Part shown: positions 10,301 to 19,007 of the stretch, in pieces | Position numbering within the stretch: position 1 is the first letter of the stretch | Layout: each line of letters begins with the position of its first letter | From: Salegentibacter maritimus | GTDB lineage: Bacteria; Bacteroidota; Bacteroidia; Flavobacteriales; Flavobacteriaceae | Assembly (NCBI RefSeq): GCF_016236915.1 | Contig: NZ_JAEHOK010000008.1 | Span: 62,001 to 126,000, forward strand | DNA length: 64,000 nucleotides | Direction: 5' to 3' | Program-made: the position numbers and the translations under genes | The notes under the pieces: model-generated | Seen by the model: the letters and a program-made list of their open reading frames with translations, nothing else | Database searches by the model: none | Told to the model about the DNA's origin: nothing

Positions 10301-10546
10301 ATGAGTTCAAAAGAATCTTACGAACGCGTGTATACAGGTTCTGAAACCAATGTTCAATACTTGCAGGAAATTTTTGATAAAGCCGGAATTTCTTCCCGGG
10401 TTAGAAATGATTTTGATTCGGGCTTGCGCGCCGGATTTGGTGGCGGTTTACCGGGGCAGGTACAGCTGTTTGTAGTAAGAAATCATTTTGACGAAGCTTT
10501 AAAAATAGCAAAAACAACCTTCCCAAAAGATTATAAAGATGAGTAA
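10301..10546 (+). CDS. DUF2007-like small protein
   Basis: 81 residues. The order of elements, ERVYTGSETNVQYLQEIFDKAGI then a Gly-rich GGGLPGQVQLFVV and a C-terminal helix with EALKIAK, matches the DUF2007 'putative signal transducing protein' fold, a small ferredoxin-like domain. The partner and function are unknown. Its stop overlaps the start of the next gene by 8 bp, so the two are translationally coupled. Confidence 0.7.
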   Translation: MSSKESYERVYTGSETNVQYLQEIFDKAGISSRVRNDFDSGLRAGFGGGLPGQVQLFVVRNHFDEALKIAKTTFPKDYKDE

Positions 10547-10730
10547 CCTCAAAGGAGGAAAACGCAACAAGTGGTACTTAATATTGGGAATTATTTTTCT
10601 TGTATACGGTACTTATAGGCTCTACACCCACTTAACAGCCGCAGAAACCGATAATTTTGGATCTATTCTGGCAGTTGGCTTTATTGTTTTTGGGATTTAC
10701 GACCTTTTTAGATACTTTAAAAAAGTATAA
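10539..10730 (+). CDS. Small two-helix membrane protein
   Basis: 63 residues with two hydrophobic helices (WYLILGIIFLVYGTYRLY and ILAVGFIVFGIYDLFRYF) joined by a short polar loop and with Lys-rich ends. No family is recognised. The 8-bp overlap with the DUF2007-like gene suggests the pair works together, possibly with this protein as membrane anchor; that role is inference. Confidence 0.65.
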   Translation: MSNLKGGKRNKWYLILGIIFLVYGTYRLYTHLTAAETDNFGSILAVGFIVFGIYDLFRYFKKV

Positions 10731-10746
10731 CTAAAAATGTATACCA

Positions 10747-10797
10747 ATAAAAAATGCTGTCTTTAAATAAACAGGCTTAAAGACAGCATTTTTTTAT
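10747..10797. terminator. Bidirectional terminator
   Basis: Strong hairpin with arms AAAAATGCTGTCTTTAA / TTAAAGACAGCATTTTT around a 10-nt loop, with A-tract on the left and T-tract on the right. It serves the small membrane protein gene (+) and fabH (-), which converge here. Confidence 0.93.
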
Positions 10798-10821
10798 TTA
10801 TTAAGATCAACAACATTAGCT

Positions 10822-11832
10822 TTACCAACTTATAACCGCACTTGCCCAGGTAAATCCGCTACCAAAAGCAGCAAGCACTACTACATCCTCATCTTTAATT
10901 TTTCCTTTCTCCCAGGCTTCGCATAACGCAATAGGAATAGATGCCGCAGTGGTATTTCCGTATTTCTGAATATTGTTATAAACCTGATCATCGCTTAATT
11001 TAAATTTCTGTTGAATATATTGGGAAATACGCAAATTTGCCTGATGTGGTATTAGCATATCAATATCCTTAACTTCCAGGCCATTGGCGTTTAATCCTTC
11101 CATAATCACTTCAGAAAATCGCTGAATCGCATTTTTAAAAACAAATTGACCATTCATATAAGGATAATAAGGGATATCGTCTCCCTGCGGATTTTCAGCT
11201 ATAATCTCAGGAACCCAATGCTCTGTACTTGGTCCTTTTAAAGAAAGTTCCAAGGCGTGTTTTCCTTCAGAATGCAAATGGGTAGAGAGAATTCCCTCAC
11301 CGTTATGGTCACTTCTGGTTAGGACCACTGCTCCCGCTCCATCCCCAAAAATCACAGAAACCGAGCGACCACGCGTAGTAAAATCAAGTCCACCACTATG
11401 GTTCTCGCTACCAATAACCAGTACATTCTTATACATTCCGGTTTTTATAAATTGATCGGCCGTTGAAAGCGCATATATAAAACCACTACATTGGTTTCTT
11501 ACATCTAAAGCCGGGCAGGTATTAATATCCAACATTTCCTGTACCTGAACGCCACAACCTGGGAAATAATAATCGGGGCTTAGGGTAGCAAATACAATAA
11601 GGTCTATATCATCCTTATCAATTTTAGCACGCTCAATAGCAATTTTAGCAGCTTTTACACCCATGATAGCGGTAGAATTACCATCGCCCTTTTTAATATG
11701 ACGCCGTTCTTTTATTCCGGTTCTTTCCTGAATCCACTCATCGTTGGTGTCCATAACTTTCGCCAAATCATCGTTAGTAACAACATTTTCTGGCACATAA
11801 CTCCCAACTCCGGCTATTTTAGATTGATACAT
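10822..11832 (-). CDS. fabH: 3-oxoacyl-ACP synthase III (KAS III)
   Basis: Catalyses the first condensation of type II fatty acid synthesis, acetyl- or branched acyl-CoA with malonyl-ACP. The catalytic triad is visible: Cys115 in VRNQCSGF, His263 in PHQANLRI and Asn293 in YGNTTAAS. The length of 336 residues is typical. It stands alone with its own leader, outside any fab cluster, and ends at the bidirectional terminator shared with its convergent neighbour. Flavobacteria often carry several FabH paralogues, so this copy could have a special acyl preference. Confidence 0.95.
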   Translation of the reverse strand: MYQSKIAGVGSYVPENVVTNDDLAKVMDTNDEWIQERTGIKERRHIKKGDGNSTAIMGVKAAKIAIERAKIDKDDIDLIVFATLSPDYYFPGCGVQVQEMLDINTCPALDVRNQCSGFIYALSTADQFIKTGMYKNVLVIGSENHSGGLDFTTRGRSVSVIFGDGAGAVVLTRSDHNGEGILSTHLHSEGKHALELSLKGPSTEHWVPEIIAENPQGDDIPYYPYMNGQFVFKNAIQRFSEVIMEGLNANGLEVKDIDMLIPHQANLRISQYIQQKFKLSDDQVYNNIQKYGNTTAASIPIALCEAWEKGKIKDEDVVVLAAFGSGFTWASAVISW

Positions 11833-12004
11833 ATTCTATTGTTTAGTATATTTAGACTTTAGTCGAATTAAATGTAATAAAAATGAAGAATACAATATAA
11901 TAAATAACCCGCGCTAATGAGACATTTAAATCTTTATTATCGGGTTAATATTAGTAGTATTATGCTTTTACACATTTTTATTCCATTTTAAAAACCACAC
12001 ATTT

Positions 12005-14464
12005 ATGAAAAAAACTATCTTAAGTATTTTTAGCTTTATGCTATGCTTTCCTGCACTCATTGCCCAGGAAGACTTAACTTACCAAAAACCACCCAAAGAG
12101 ATTCTTGAACTGGTAGATGTACCCCTGGCCCCTTCAACTATTTTAGATAGTGACGGTGAAATGATGGTATTTCTATATCGCGATCAATATAAGTCTATCG
12201 CCGAGCTTAGCGAAGAAGAATTAAGACTTGGCGGATTACGAATTAACCCCGTTACCAATATAAATAGCCGGGCAAGATATTATAAGAACTTAAAGGTAAA
12301 GTCTATTGATGCAAAAAGTGCCACCCAGGTAAAAGGCTTACCAGAAAATGCTCGTTTAGCTAATTTTAGTTGGTCTCCAGATGAATCGAAAATAGCTTTC
12401 ACCCATACTAGCAATAAAGGAGTAGAACTTTGGGTATTACACCTTAAAGATGCCAGGGCACAAAAATTAACCGAAGCAAAGCTTAATGCTAATATGCGGG
12501 ATGTAACAAACTGGTTTAAAGATAATTCTTCAATTTTGGTGAAAATGCTTCCTGAAGATCGTAAAGATTTAATAGATACTGAAACTGCGGTTCCCACGGG
12601 TCCCACTATTTCTGTAAGCGATGGAGAAAAAGCGCAAAATCGAACTTACCAGGATTTACTTAAAAACCCAAACGACGAATATAATTTTGAGCAATTGGCA
12701 CGTTCAGAATTGGTAAAAGTAAACCTGGACGGTACTTCAGAAAAATGGATGGATGCTAAAATGTATAGTAGCATTTCGTTTTCTCCCAATGGGGAATATA
12801 TAATGGTGAACCATATTAAAAAGCCATTTTCTTATTTGGTTCCTTATTACAGGTTCCCTTCAGAAACAAACATTTTTACTGCAAACGGAGAACTGGTAAA
12901 CAAAGTTAACGAAGAGCCCTTATTGGAAGATCTTCCCAAAGGCTTTATGGCTACCCAAACCGGAAGAAGAAATTTACAGTGGCGTAGCGATAAACCGGCC
13001 AGCCTGATTTATGTAAAAGCCTTAGACGAAGGAGATCCTGAGGTTGAAGTAGAATTTAGGGATGAAGTTTTTGTTTTAGAAGCGCCCTTTAGCGGTGAAG
13101 GAAATTCAATCCTTAAAACCAAAGATCGTTTTTCAGGGATTACCTGGGGCAATGATGAAATTGCCATAGCAAACGATTATTGGTGGAATACCCGTAATAC
13201 CAGGACTTACGTCTTTAATCCCTCTAAACCATCAGAAACACCTGAAATAATTTTTGATAGAAACTATCAGGATCGTTACAGCGACCCGGGAAGATTTGTG
13301 ACTACCAAAAACGAATTCGGGCAAAGTATTTTAAAACTGGATGATGAAGATGCTTTCTTACTGGGCGCAGGTTATAGCGAGGAAGGTCAATTCCCTTTTG
13401 CCGATAAAATAGATTTGGAAAATGGCAAAACCGAACGTTTATACCAATCTGATTATAACGATAAAAAAGAAACCCTTGTAGAAGCTTTAGATATTGAAAA
13501 AGGGGAAATCCTGGTAAGAATCGAATCGGCCACCGAATATCCCAATTATTATATTAGGGATATTGACAAAAAGGATGATATCACCCAAATTACTTCATTC
13601 GAAAATCCTTTTAAAAGCCTTGAAAATGTAAGCAAAGAAGTAATTACTTACGAACGCGAAGATGGATTAGAATTAAACGGAACACTTTATCTTCCTGCCG
13701 GATTTGACAAAGAAAATCCCGAAGAACATCCTATGATCGTTTGGGCTTACCCAAGAGAATACAAGGATAAAAATTCGGCTTCACAGAATACTTCAAATGC
13801 AAACGACTTCACGTACCCTTATTATGGTTCGCCAATTTATTGGGTGAATCGTGGTTATGTGGTGTTAGATGATGCGGCTTTTCCTATTATTGGAGAAGGT
13901 GAGGAGGAACCCAACGATAGTTTTAGAGAGCAGTTGGTAGCAAACGGAAAAGCGGCTATAGATGCGGTTGCCGAAATGGGTTACGTAGATAGGGATCGTG
14001 TTGCCGTAGGTGGCCATAGTTATGGTGCATTTATGACTGCCAACTTATTATCACATTCTAATTTATTTGCTGCAGGCATTGCCAGAAGTGGTGCCTATAA
14101 CAGAACCCTTACTCCGTTTGGATTTCAAAGTGAAGAAAGAAGTTATTGGGAAGCCCCCGAGGTCTATTACAATATGTCTCCTTTTATGCACGCCGATAAG
14201 ATGAAAACACCTCTTTTATTGATTCACGGGGAAGCCGATAATAACTCAGGTACCTATCCTATGCAAAGTGAACGTTATTTTAACGCTTTAAAGGGGCTGG
14301 GTGCTACTGCACGTTTAGTTATGTTGCCAAAGGAAAGCCATGGGTATAGCGCAAAAGAATCTGTTTTGCATGTGCTTTGGGAGCAGGATGAATGGTTGGA
14401 AAAATATGTGAAAAATAAAAAAGAAGCCGGAAATATTGAAGCTTCAGAGGAAATGAAAGATTAA
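12005..14464 (+). CDS. Secreted S9D prolyl-oligopeptidase family (glutamyl peptidase type)
   Basis: Exported serine peptidase of 819 residues; the signal peptide ends in ALIAQ. An N-terminal beta-propeller (about 50-540) precedes an alpha/beta-hydrolase domain. The catalytic residues are Ser672 in GGHSYGAFM, Asp745 in GEADNNSGT and His779 in KESHGYS. The stretch around the Ser (TANLLSHSNLFAAGIARSGA) closely matches plant chloroplast glutamyl endopeptidase (S9D) as I remember it, so cleavage after Glu is the best guess. No operon partner. It ends at one of the palindromic repeats. Confidence 0.9.
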   Translation: MKKTILSIFSFMLCFPALIAQEDLTYQKPPKEILELVDVPLAPSTILDSDGEMMVFLYRDQYKSIAELSEEELRLGGLRINPVTNINSRARYYKNLKVKSIDAKSATQVKGLPENARLANFSWSPDESKIAFTHTSNKGVELWVLHLKDARAQKLTEAKLNANMRDVTNWFKDNSSILVKMLPEDRKDLIDTETAVPTGPTISVSDGEKAQNRTYQDLLKNPNDEYNFEQLARSELVKVNLDGTSEKWMDAKMYSSISFSPNGEYIMVNHIKKPFSYLVPYYRFPSETNIFTANGELVNKVNEEPLLEDLPKGFMATQTGRRNLQWRSDKPASLIYVKALDEGDPEVEVEFRDEVFVLEAPFSGEGNSILKTKDRFSGITWGNDEIAIANDYWWNTRNTRTYVFNPSKPSETPEIIFDRNYQDRYSDPGRFVTTKNEFGQSILKLDDEDAFLLGAGYSEEGQFPFADKIDLENGKTERLYQSDYNDKKETLVEALDIEKGEILVRIESATEYPNYYIRDIDKKDDITQITSFENPFKSLENVSKEVITYEREDGLELNGTLYLPAGFDKENPEEHPMIVWAYPREYKDKNSASQNTSNANDFTYPYYGSPIYWVNRGYVVLDDAAFPIIGEGEEEPNDSFREQLVANGKAAIDAVAEMGYVDRDRVAVGGHSYGAFMTANLLSHSNLFAAGIARSGAYNRTLTPFGFQSEERSYWEAPEVYYNMSPFMHADKMKTPLLLIHGEADNNSGTYPMQSERYFNALKGLGATARLVMLPKESHGYSAKESVLHVLWEQDEWLEKYVKNKKEAGNIEASEEMKD

Positions 14465-14485
14465 AATTTTAGGCTCTATAATTAA

Positions 14486-14620
14486 TTAGGCTGTTTGGGA
14501 CGCTTTTTTCCGTCAAGTTGAACTTGTCTTCAGCTTCTAACCTGAGTATAGTAATCGACTTGTTAGTCCTGAAATAAATCCAGGATGACGTTTTTAAAAG
14601 CTTTCCAGACAGCCTTTTTA
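14486..14620. repeat. Nested palindromic intergenic repeat, copy 2
   Basis: Outer arms AGGCTGTTTGG / CCAGACAGCCT, inner arms CCGTCAAGTTGAACTTGTCT and a partner around TCCAGGATGACG. Lies between the convergent S9D and ABC1 genes. The terminal CAGCCTTTTTATTT could end transcription of the plus-strand gene. Confidence 0.8.
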
Positions 14621-14632
14621 TTTCATAAGTCA

Positions 14633-14702
14633 GTTAGGTTTGGAAATAGGAAAAGCGCTATTACCATGTAGGGATGGTAACAACGCTCTTCCACAACCTA
14701 AC
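14633..14702 (-). other. 70-nt nested hairpin in the 3' region of the ABC1 gene
   Basis: Three stacked inverted repeats share one centre: GTTAGGTT/AACCTAAC outermost, then GGAAGAGCG pairing with CGCTTTTCC, then TTACCAT/ATGGTAA around a 6-nt loop. The whole forms one long interrupted hairpin starting about 20 bp after the ABC1 kinase stop. It is unlike the repeat next to it. It could be an RNA 3'-end structure or a small palindromic element. Confidence 0.6.
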
Positions 14703-14721
14703 CAATAAATAAAACCAACAA

Positions 14722-16032
14722 CTATGACATATAATTGCGGAACTTATTAACCTCTATCTTCGCCTGGAGATCGTGCAATAAATTGTATAAACCAAAAAAG
14801 GTGCGGTTTATATACAAAAAGTGCTTACTTCCCCTATTTCCATTCATTTTTCGCAATTCGGTATCCTTGCTATATTTTTCGCTAAGAGTTGTAATTGAAT
14901 TCCAAAAACTTTCGTCTGCAAAATCAAAATTCTCTTCATGAAATGGACTTGTAAATAAGCTGAGCATTTCATAAAACAACTCTGAAAAATATTTAATTTC
15001 ACGCTCTGAATCGTCTTCCCTTAATATTTCCAGTTCAAATAACTTAGCATTAAAAAATTCCGGATTATTAATATTTTCTTTATTTGCCAATTCAAAATAA
15101 GGCACATAAAAATCTTCGGGCACTTTTTTAATACAGCCAAAATCTATAGCAATTAGATTAGCCTCTTTATCAATAAGGAAGTTTCCGGGATGCGGGTCGG
15201 CGTGTACTTCTTTTAAACCGTGCATCTGGTACATATAAAAATCCCAAAGAGCCTGCCCTACCTTATTCGCTTTGTTTTGGTCGGTATTTTCCTTTGAAAA
15301 TTCACTTAAATGTTTTCCGTTCATCCAGTCCATCGTAATAATTCGCTCACTGGACAACTCTTCATAATAATTCGGAAATTTAAGATTAGGAATATGTGCG
15401 CAGGCTTCAGAAATTTCTTTACTCTGTTTTACCTCCAGGATATAATCGGTTTCTTCCAATAATTTTCCTTCAACCTCCTTAAAGTACTTTGCGGAATCTT
15501 TACCCTGAAGATTAAACATTCTGGTAGCAATGGGTTTTACCATTGCCAAATCTGAACTTATACTATCTGCGACACCGGGATATTGAATTTTCACAGCAAG
15601 TTTTTTCCCATCTTTTTCGGCTTTATGAACCTGACCAATACTGGCAGCATTAACAGATTCACTCGCAAATTTATCGTATAAATCTTCAGGGTAAGCCCCA
15701 TTATATTTTTTAAAAGTTTTTCTAACCAAAGGTGCAGAAAGCGGCGGCACACTAAATTGAGCCAAACTAAATTTTTCTACGTAGGCATTGGGTAAAAGGC
15801 TTTTTTCCATAGAAAGCATTTGCGCTACTTTAAGCGCGCTTCCTTTTAAGCTTTTAAGACTATCATAAATATCATCGGCATTGCTTTGGTCTAACTCATC
15901 TCTTGTATAATCGGGATTAAAAGCTTTTTTACTGTAATATTTAAGATAATTGCCCCCTAGCTTCACCCCTGTTTGCATCAGTTTTGAAGTACGGCCAATT
16001 TTACCTGTTGGTATTTTATCTATTGTTTTCAT
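14722..16032 (-). CDS. ABC1/UbiB-family atypical kinase
   Basis: Protein-kinase-like ATPase of the ABC1/AarF/UbiB family, 436 residues. The family KxGQ motif appears as KVAQ (SALKVAQMLSM, near residue 67). Other features are the Ala-rich loop region AASIGQVHKA, the Lys in KLAVKIQYPG, the catalytic HADPHPGNF and the metal-binding AIDFGC. Known members support ubiquinone or lipid metabolism; since flavobacteria use menaquinone, a role in quinone or isoprenoid-lipid handling is inference. It lies 21 bp after the TetR-like gene and is probably in its operon and under its control. Confidence 0.88.
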   Translation of the reverse strand: MKTIDKIPTGKIGRTSKLMQTGVKLGGNYLKYYSKKAFNPDYTRDELDQSNADDIYDSLKSLKGSALKVAQMLSMEKSLLPNAYVEKFSLAQFSVPPLSAPLVRKTFKKYNGAYPEDLYDKFASESVNAASIGQVHKAEKDGKKLAVKIQYPGVADSISSDLAMVKPIATRMFNLQGKDSAKYFKEVEGKLLEETDYILEVKQSKEISEACAHIPNLKFPNYYEELSSERIITMDWMNGKHLSEFSKENTDQNKANKVGQALWDFYMYQMHGLKEVHADPHPGNFLIDKEANLIAIDFGCIKKVPEDFYVPYFELANKENINNPEFFNAKLFELEILREDDSEREIKYFSELFYEMLSLFTSPFHEENFDFADESFWNSITTLSEKYSKDTELRKMNGNRGSKHFLYINRTFFGLYNLLHDLQAKIEVNKFRNYMS

Positions 16033-16053
16033 AGTTATTAGATGTAGGCTTTA

Positions 16054-16722
16054 TTATGCCATTTTCTCTTTCCATAGAAACTTCCCCAAATCTATTACCC
16101 TTTCTAACGGGGTATTGTCAAATACATCAAAAACCGTATTCACTGACTTTTCTATAGCGACATCGGTGCTCTCAAATTGGGCAGAATTATCATCCATCCA
16201 AAATTTCATTAAGAACATAAGTTGTACCCAGGCCGCTTCCGAAAATATCTTTTCTGGTTGTTGCAATGCCTGAATGTTTTTCTCTGCATTGGCATCCTCA
16301 ATTAACTCGGCCGCAAAAGATTTTACATTTTTCCTTAAACCTTTCAATTGCTGCAGGTTTTTAAGTTGGTTCTCGTGCTCCTTTAAAGAAAATAAAACAT
16401 AGCTTCTGTTGGCGGTTAGCATTTCAAAAAATGTGTAGAAAAAGGTGAGCATTTTTTCGCGGTTAGAAAAAGTTTCAAACTCAGGGCTTTTCTGAAGTAC
16501 ATTGATAGTATGCTCGTAAAAACGCTCCCAAATTCCTTTTTGCAAACCTTCTAAGCTTCCGTAGAAATTGTAAAATTCCTCCTCCTTCATCTTATTCTCC
16601 TTACAAAATTTATAAACCGTTTTTGGACGCTTCTCTTCCTCCAGCACGTAATCCATATATAGGGAAATAAGCTTATCTTTATCTAACGTTTTTTTTGTTG
16701 TTGATTTTTTTGCTGTAGCCAT
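16054..16722 (-). CDS. TetR-like transcriptional regulator
   Basis: 222 residues. After a Lys/Thr-rich start comes a helix-turn-helix-like region (SLYMDYVLEEEKRPKTVYKFCKENKM, cut into its parts in reading) that looks like a degenerate TetR N-terminal domain, with PKTVYKFC as the recognition part and EEEFYNFYGS as its end. The rest is all helical, as in TetR ligand domains. It is encoded just upstream of the ABC1 kinase. The pairing suggests local regulation of the kinase, possibly in response to a lipid. DNA binding is inferred from the fold pattern, not from a strong motif. Confidence 0.7.
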   Translation of the reverse strand: MATAKKSTTKKTLDKDKLISLYMDYVLEEEKRPKTVYKFCKENKMKEEEFYNFYGSLEGLQKGIWERFYEHTINVLQKSPEFETFSNREKMLTFFYTFFEMLTANRSYVLFSLKEHENQLKNLQQLKGLRKNVKSFAAELIEDANAEKNIQALQQPEKIFSEAAWVQLMFLMKFWMDDNSAQFESTDVAIEKSVNTVFDVFDNTPLERVIDLGKFLWKEKMA

Positions 16723-16862
16723 AATTAATTTTCTTTCTTCAAAGATATAATTTTGTTTAATCTTTATTTCATAATATTAAACAAAATGTTTGTTAAAAAT
16801 CTTATTGGTTAATTTGTAGTTCAGGAGTTTAGACGCTTTCATCAATTTCACATTACAACTTA

Positions 16863-16875
16863 TGCCAGTTTGTCA
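16863..16875. promoter_or_regulatory. Near-palindromic site upstream of htpG
   Basis: TGCCA-GTT-TGTCA, an inverted repeat with one mismatch, lies about 70 bp before the htpG ATG. It is a plausible operator for stress control. I cannot name the regulator from the sequence. Confidence 0.35.
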
Positions 16876-16943
16876 GCGTAGTTTTAATGGTATTTTTTTT
16901 GACTATAAAAAGAGAACATTAAAATTTATTAAAACAAACATAT

Positions 16944-18830
16944 ATGGCAACCGGAAAAATCAATGTTTCTGTAGAGAACATTTTTCCACTGATAAAGAAA
17001 TTTCTTTACAGTGATCACGAGATCTTTTTAAGGGAGTTAATCTCTAATGCGACTGACGCTACCTTAAAATTAAAACACCTCACCGATATTGGCGAGACCG
17101 ATGTAGCATACGGTAACCCGGTTATTGAGGTAAAAGTAGATAAGGAAGGCAAGAAACTTCACGTTATAGACCAGGGAATTGGAATGACTAAAGATGAAGT
17201 TGAAAAATATATTAACGAAGTAGCTTTCTCTGGAGCTGAAGAGTTTCTTGAAAAGTATAAAGATACGGCCAAAGACAGCGGAATTATTGGCCATTTCGGT
17301 CTTGGTTTTTACTCTGCTTTTATGGTGGCCAACAAAGTAGAAATTATCACCAAGTCTTATAAAGACGAACAGGCTGCACATTGGGTATGTGAAGGAACAA
17401 CCGATTTTACCCTTGAAGATGCCGACAAAAAAGAGCGGGGAACAGAAATTATTCTTCATATAAACGAAGAAGATGAAGAGTTTCTGGAAGAAAACAGAAT
17501 TCAGGAATTATTGGTAAAGTATAATAAGTTTATGCCTGTTCCAATTAAATTTGGTACTAAGGAAGAAACTTTACCCCTTCCCGAAGATGCGCCTGAAGAT
17601 GCAAAACCAGAGACCAAAACGGTAGACAATATTATCAATAATCCTGCACCGGCCTGGACAAAACAGCCCACCGATTTAGAGGATAAAGATTATAAAAATT
17701 TCTACCGCGAATTGTATCCTATGCAATTTGAAGATCCTTTATTCCATATTCACTTAAACGTAGATTACCCGTTTAATCTTACCGGAATTCTTTACTTCCC
17801 TAAGATGACGCAGGATATGAATATACAGAAGGATAAAATTCAGCTATATCAAAACCAGGTCTTTGTAACCGATAATGTTGAAGGAATTGTTCCTGAATTT
17901 TTAACTATGCTTCGCGGAGTTATAGATTCTCCAGACATTCCTTTAAATGTTTCACGTTCTTACCTGCAAGCCGATGGTGCTGTTAAAAAGATTTCCAGCT
18001 ATATTACCCGTAAGGTAGCCGATAAACTAAAATCTCTTTTCAATAACAATCGTGAAGATTTTGAACAAAAATGGAACGATATTAAAATTGTTATTGAATA
18101 CGGAATGCTTTCTGAGGATAAATTTTATGAAAAAGCGCAGAAGTTTGCCCTTTATCCAAGCGTAGACAATGCTTTTTATACATTTGAAGAATTGCAGGAG
18201 AAAATAAAAGATAACCAAACAGATAAGGATGGAAATCTTGTGGTATTATATGCTTCAAACCAGGATGAGCAACATAGTTATATTGATGCGGCCAAAGCAA
18301 AAGGATATGAAGTATTGTTATTAGATTCTCCAATTATATCTCACCTGCTTCAAAAAATGGAAGGTGAAAAAGAGAAAATTTCTTTTGTTCGTGTAGACTC
18401 AGATCAGGTAGATAACCTCATCAAAAAAGATGAAGAAAAAGTGTCTAAACTTTCTGATGAAGAAAAGGAGAAACTAAAAGGAGATTTTGAAAGGGTTATT
18501 CCGAAGGAAAAATATACTATACAAATGGAAGCCATGGATAGTGATGCCGCTCCATTACTAATTACCCAGCCAGAATTTATGCGCCGAATGAAAGAGATGC
18601 AGCAAACCGGTGGTGGGGGTATGTTTGGTATGGGCAATATGCCTGAAATGTACAATTTAGTGGTAAATACCAATCACCCCTTGATTTCTGAGATTCTAAA
18701 TACTAAAACCGAGAAGAAACAGGATCGCTTAATTAAGCATTCGTTAGATCTTGCCAGGTTATCCCAAAATTTACTTAAAGGAGAAGAACTTACCAATTTC
18801 GTAAAACGCAGTTTTGAAATGGTAAAGTAA
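16944..18830 (+). CDS. htpG: Hsp90-family chaperone HtpG
   Basis: ATP-dependent cytoplasmic chaperone of 628 residues. The GHKL ATPase motifs are in place: ELISNATDA near residue 32-40, DQGIGM near 80 and the lid/GHFGLGFYSAFMVA segment near 117. The middle domain contains the conserved NVSRSYLQ and the C-terminal domain carries the dimerisation helices. A Gly/Met-rich insertion (GGGGMFGMGNMPEM) precedes the dimer region, as in other Bacteroidota HtpG. The leader is long and AT-rich, with a palindromic site that may mediate heat control. It ends at a palindromic repeat shared with the convergent kinase gene. Confidence 0.97.
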   Translation: MATGKINVSVENIFPLIKKFLYSDHEIFLRELISNATDATLKLKHLTDIGETDVAYGNPVIEVKVDKEGKKLHVIDQGIGMTKDEVEKYINEVAFSGAEEFLEKYKDTAKDSGIIGHFGLGFYSAFMVANKVEIITKSYKDEQAAHWVCEGTTDFTLEDADKKERGTEIILHINEEDEEFLEENRIQELLVKYNKFMPVPIKFGTKEETLPLPEDAPEDAKPETKTVDNIINNPAPAWTKQPTDLEDKDYKNFYRELYPMQFEDPLFHIHLNVDYPFNLTGILYFPKMTQDMNIQKDKIQLYQNQVFVTDNVEGIVPEFLTMLRGVIDSPDIPLNVSRSYLQADGAVKKISSYITRKVADKLKSLFNNNREDFEQKWNDIKIVIEYGMLSEDKFYEKAQKFALYPSVDNAFYTFEELQEKIKDNQTDKDGNLVVLYASNQDEQHSYIDAAKAKGYEVLLLDSPIISHLLQKMEGEKEKISFVRVDSDQVDNLIKKDEEKVSKLSDEEKEKLKGDFERVIPKEKYTIQMEAMDSDAAPLLITQPEFMRRMKEMQQTGGGGMFGMGNMPEMYNLVVNTNHPLISEILNTKTEKKQDRLIKHSLDLARLSQNLLKGEELTNFVKRSFEMVK

Positions 18831-18854
18831 TTTCTTTTTTGGAAGAAACTCTAT

Positions 18855-18967
18855 AAAAGGCCCGGAAAGTCTTGTAATCGTCAAGCTGAATTTGTTTCAG
18901 ATTCTAACATCTTAGATCCTGAAACGGATTCAGGATGACGAAAGAAACAGCTTTCCAGGCCTTTTTA
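18855..18967. repeat. Nested palindromic intergenic repeat, copy 3
   Basis: The most regular copy, 113 bp. Outer arms AAAAGGCCCGGAAAG / CTTTCCAGGCCTTTT match in 14 of 15 positions. Inner arms TCGTCAAGCTGAATTTGTTT and a partner ending TCAGGATGACGA are also complementary. It lies between convergent htpG and the sensor kinase gene and probably ends transcription in both directions. Confidence 0.85.
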
Positions 18968-19007
18968 TTTTACAGAAGTTTGGGAAGATATACGGAGAAT
19001 AAAAAGC

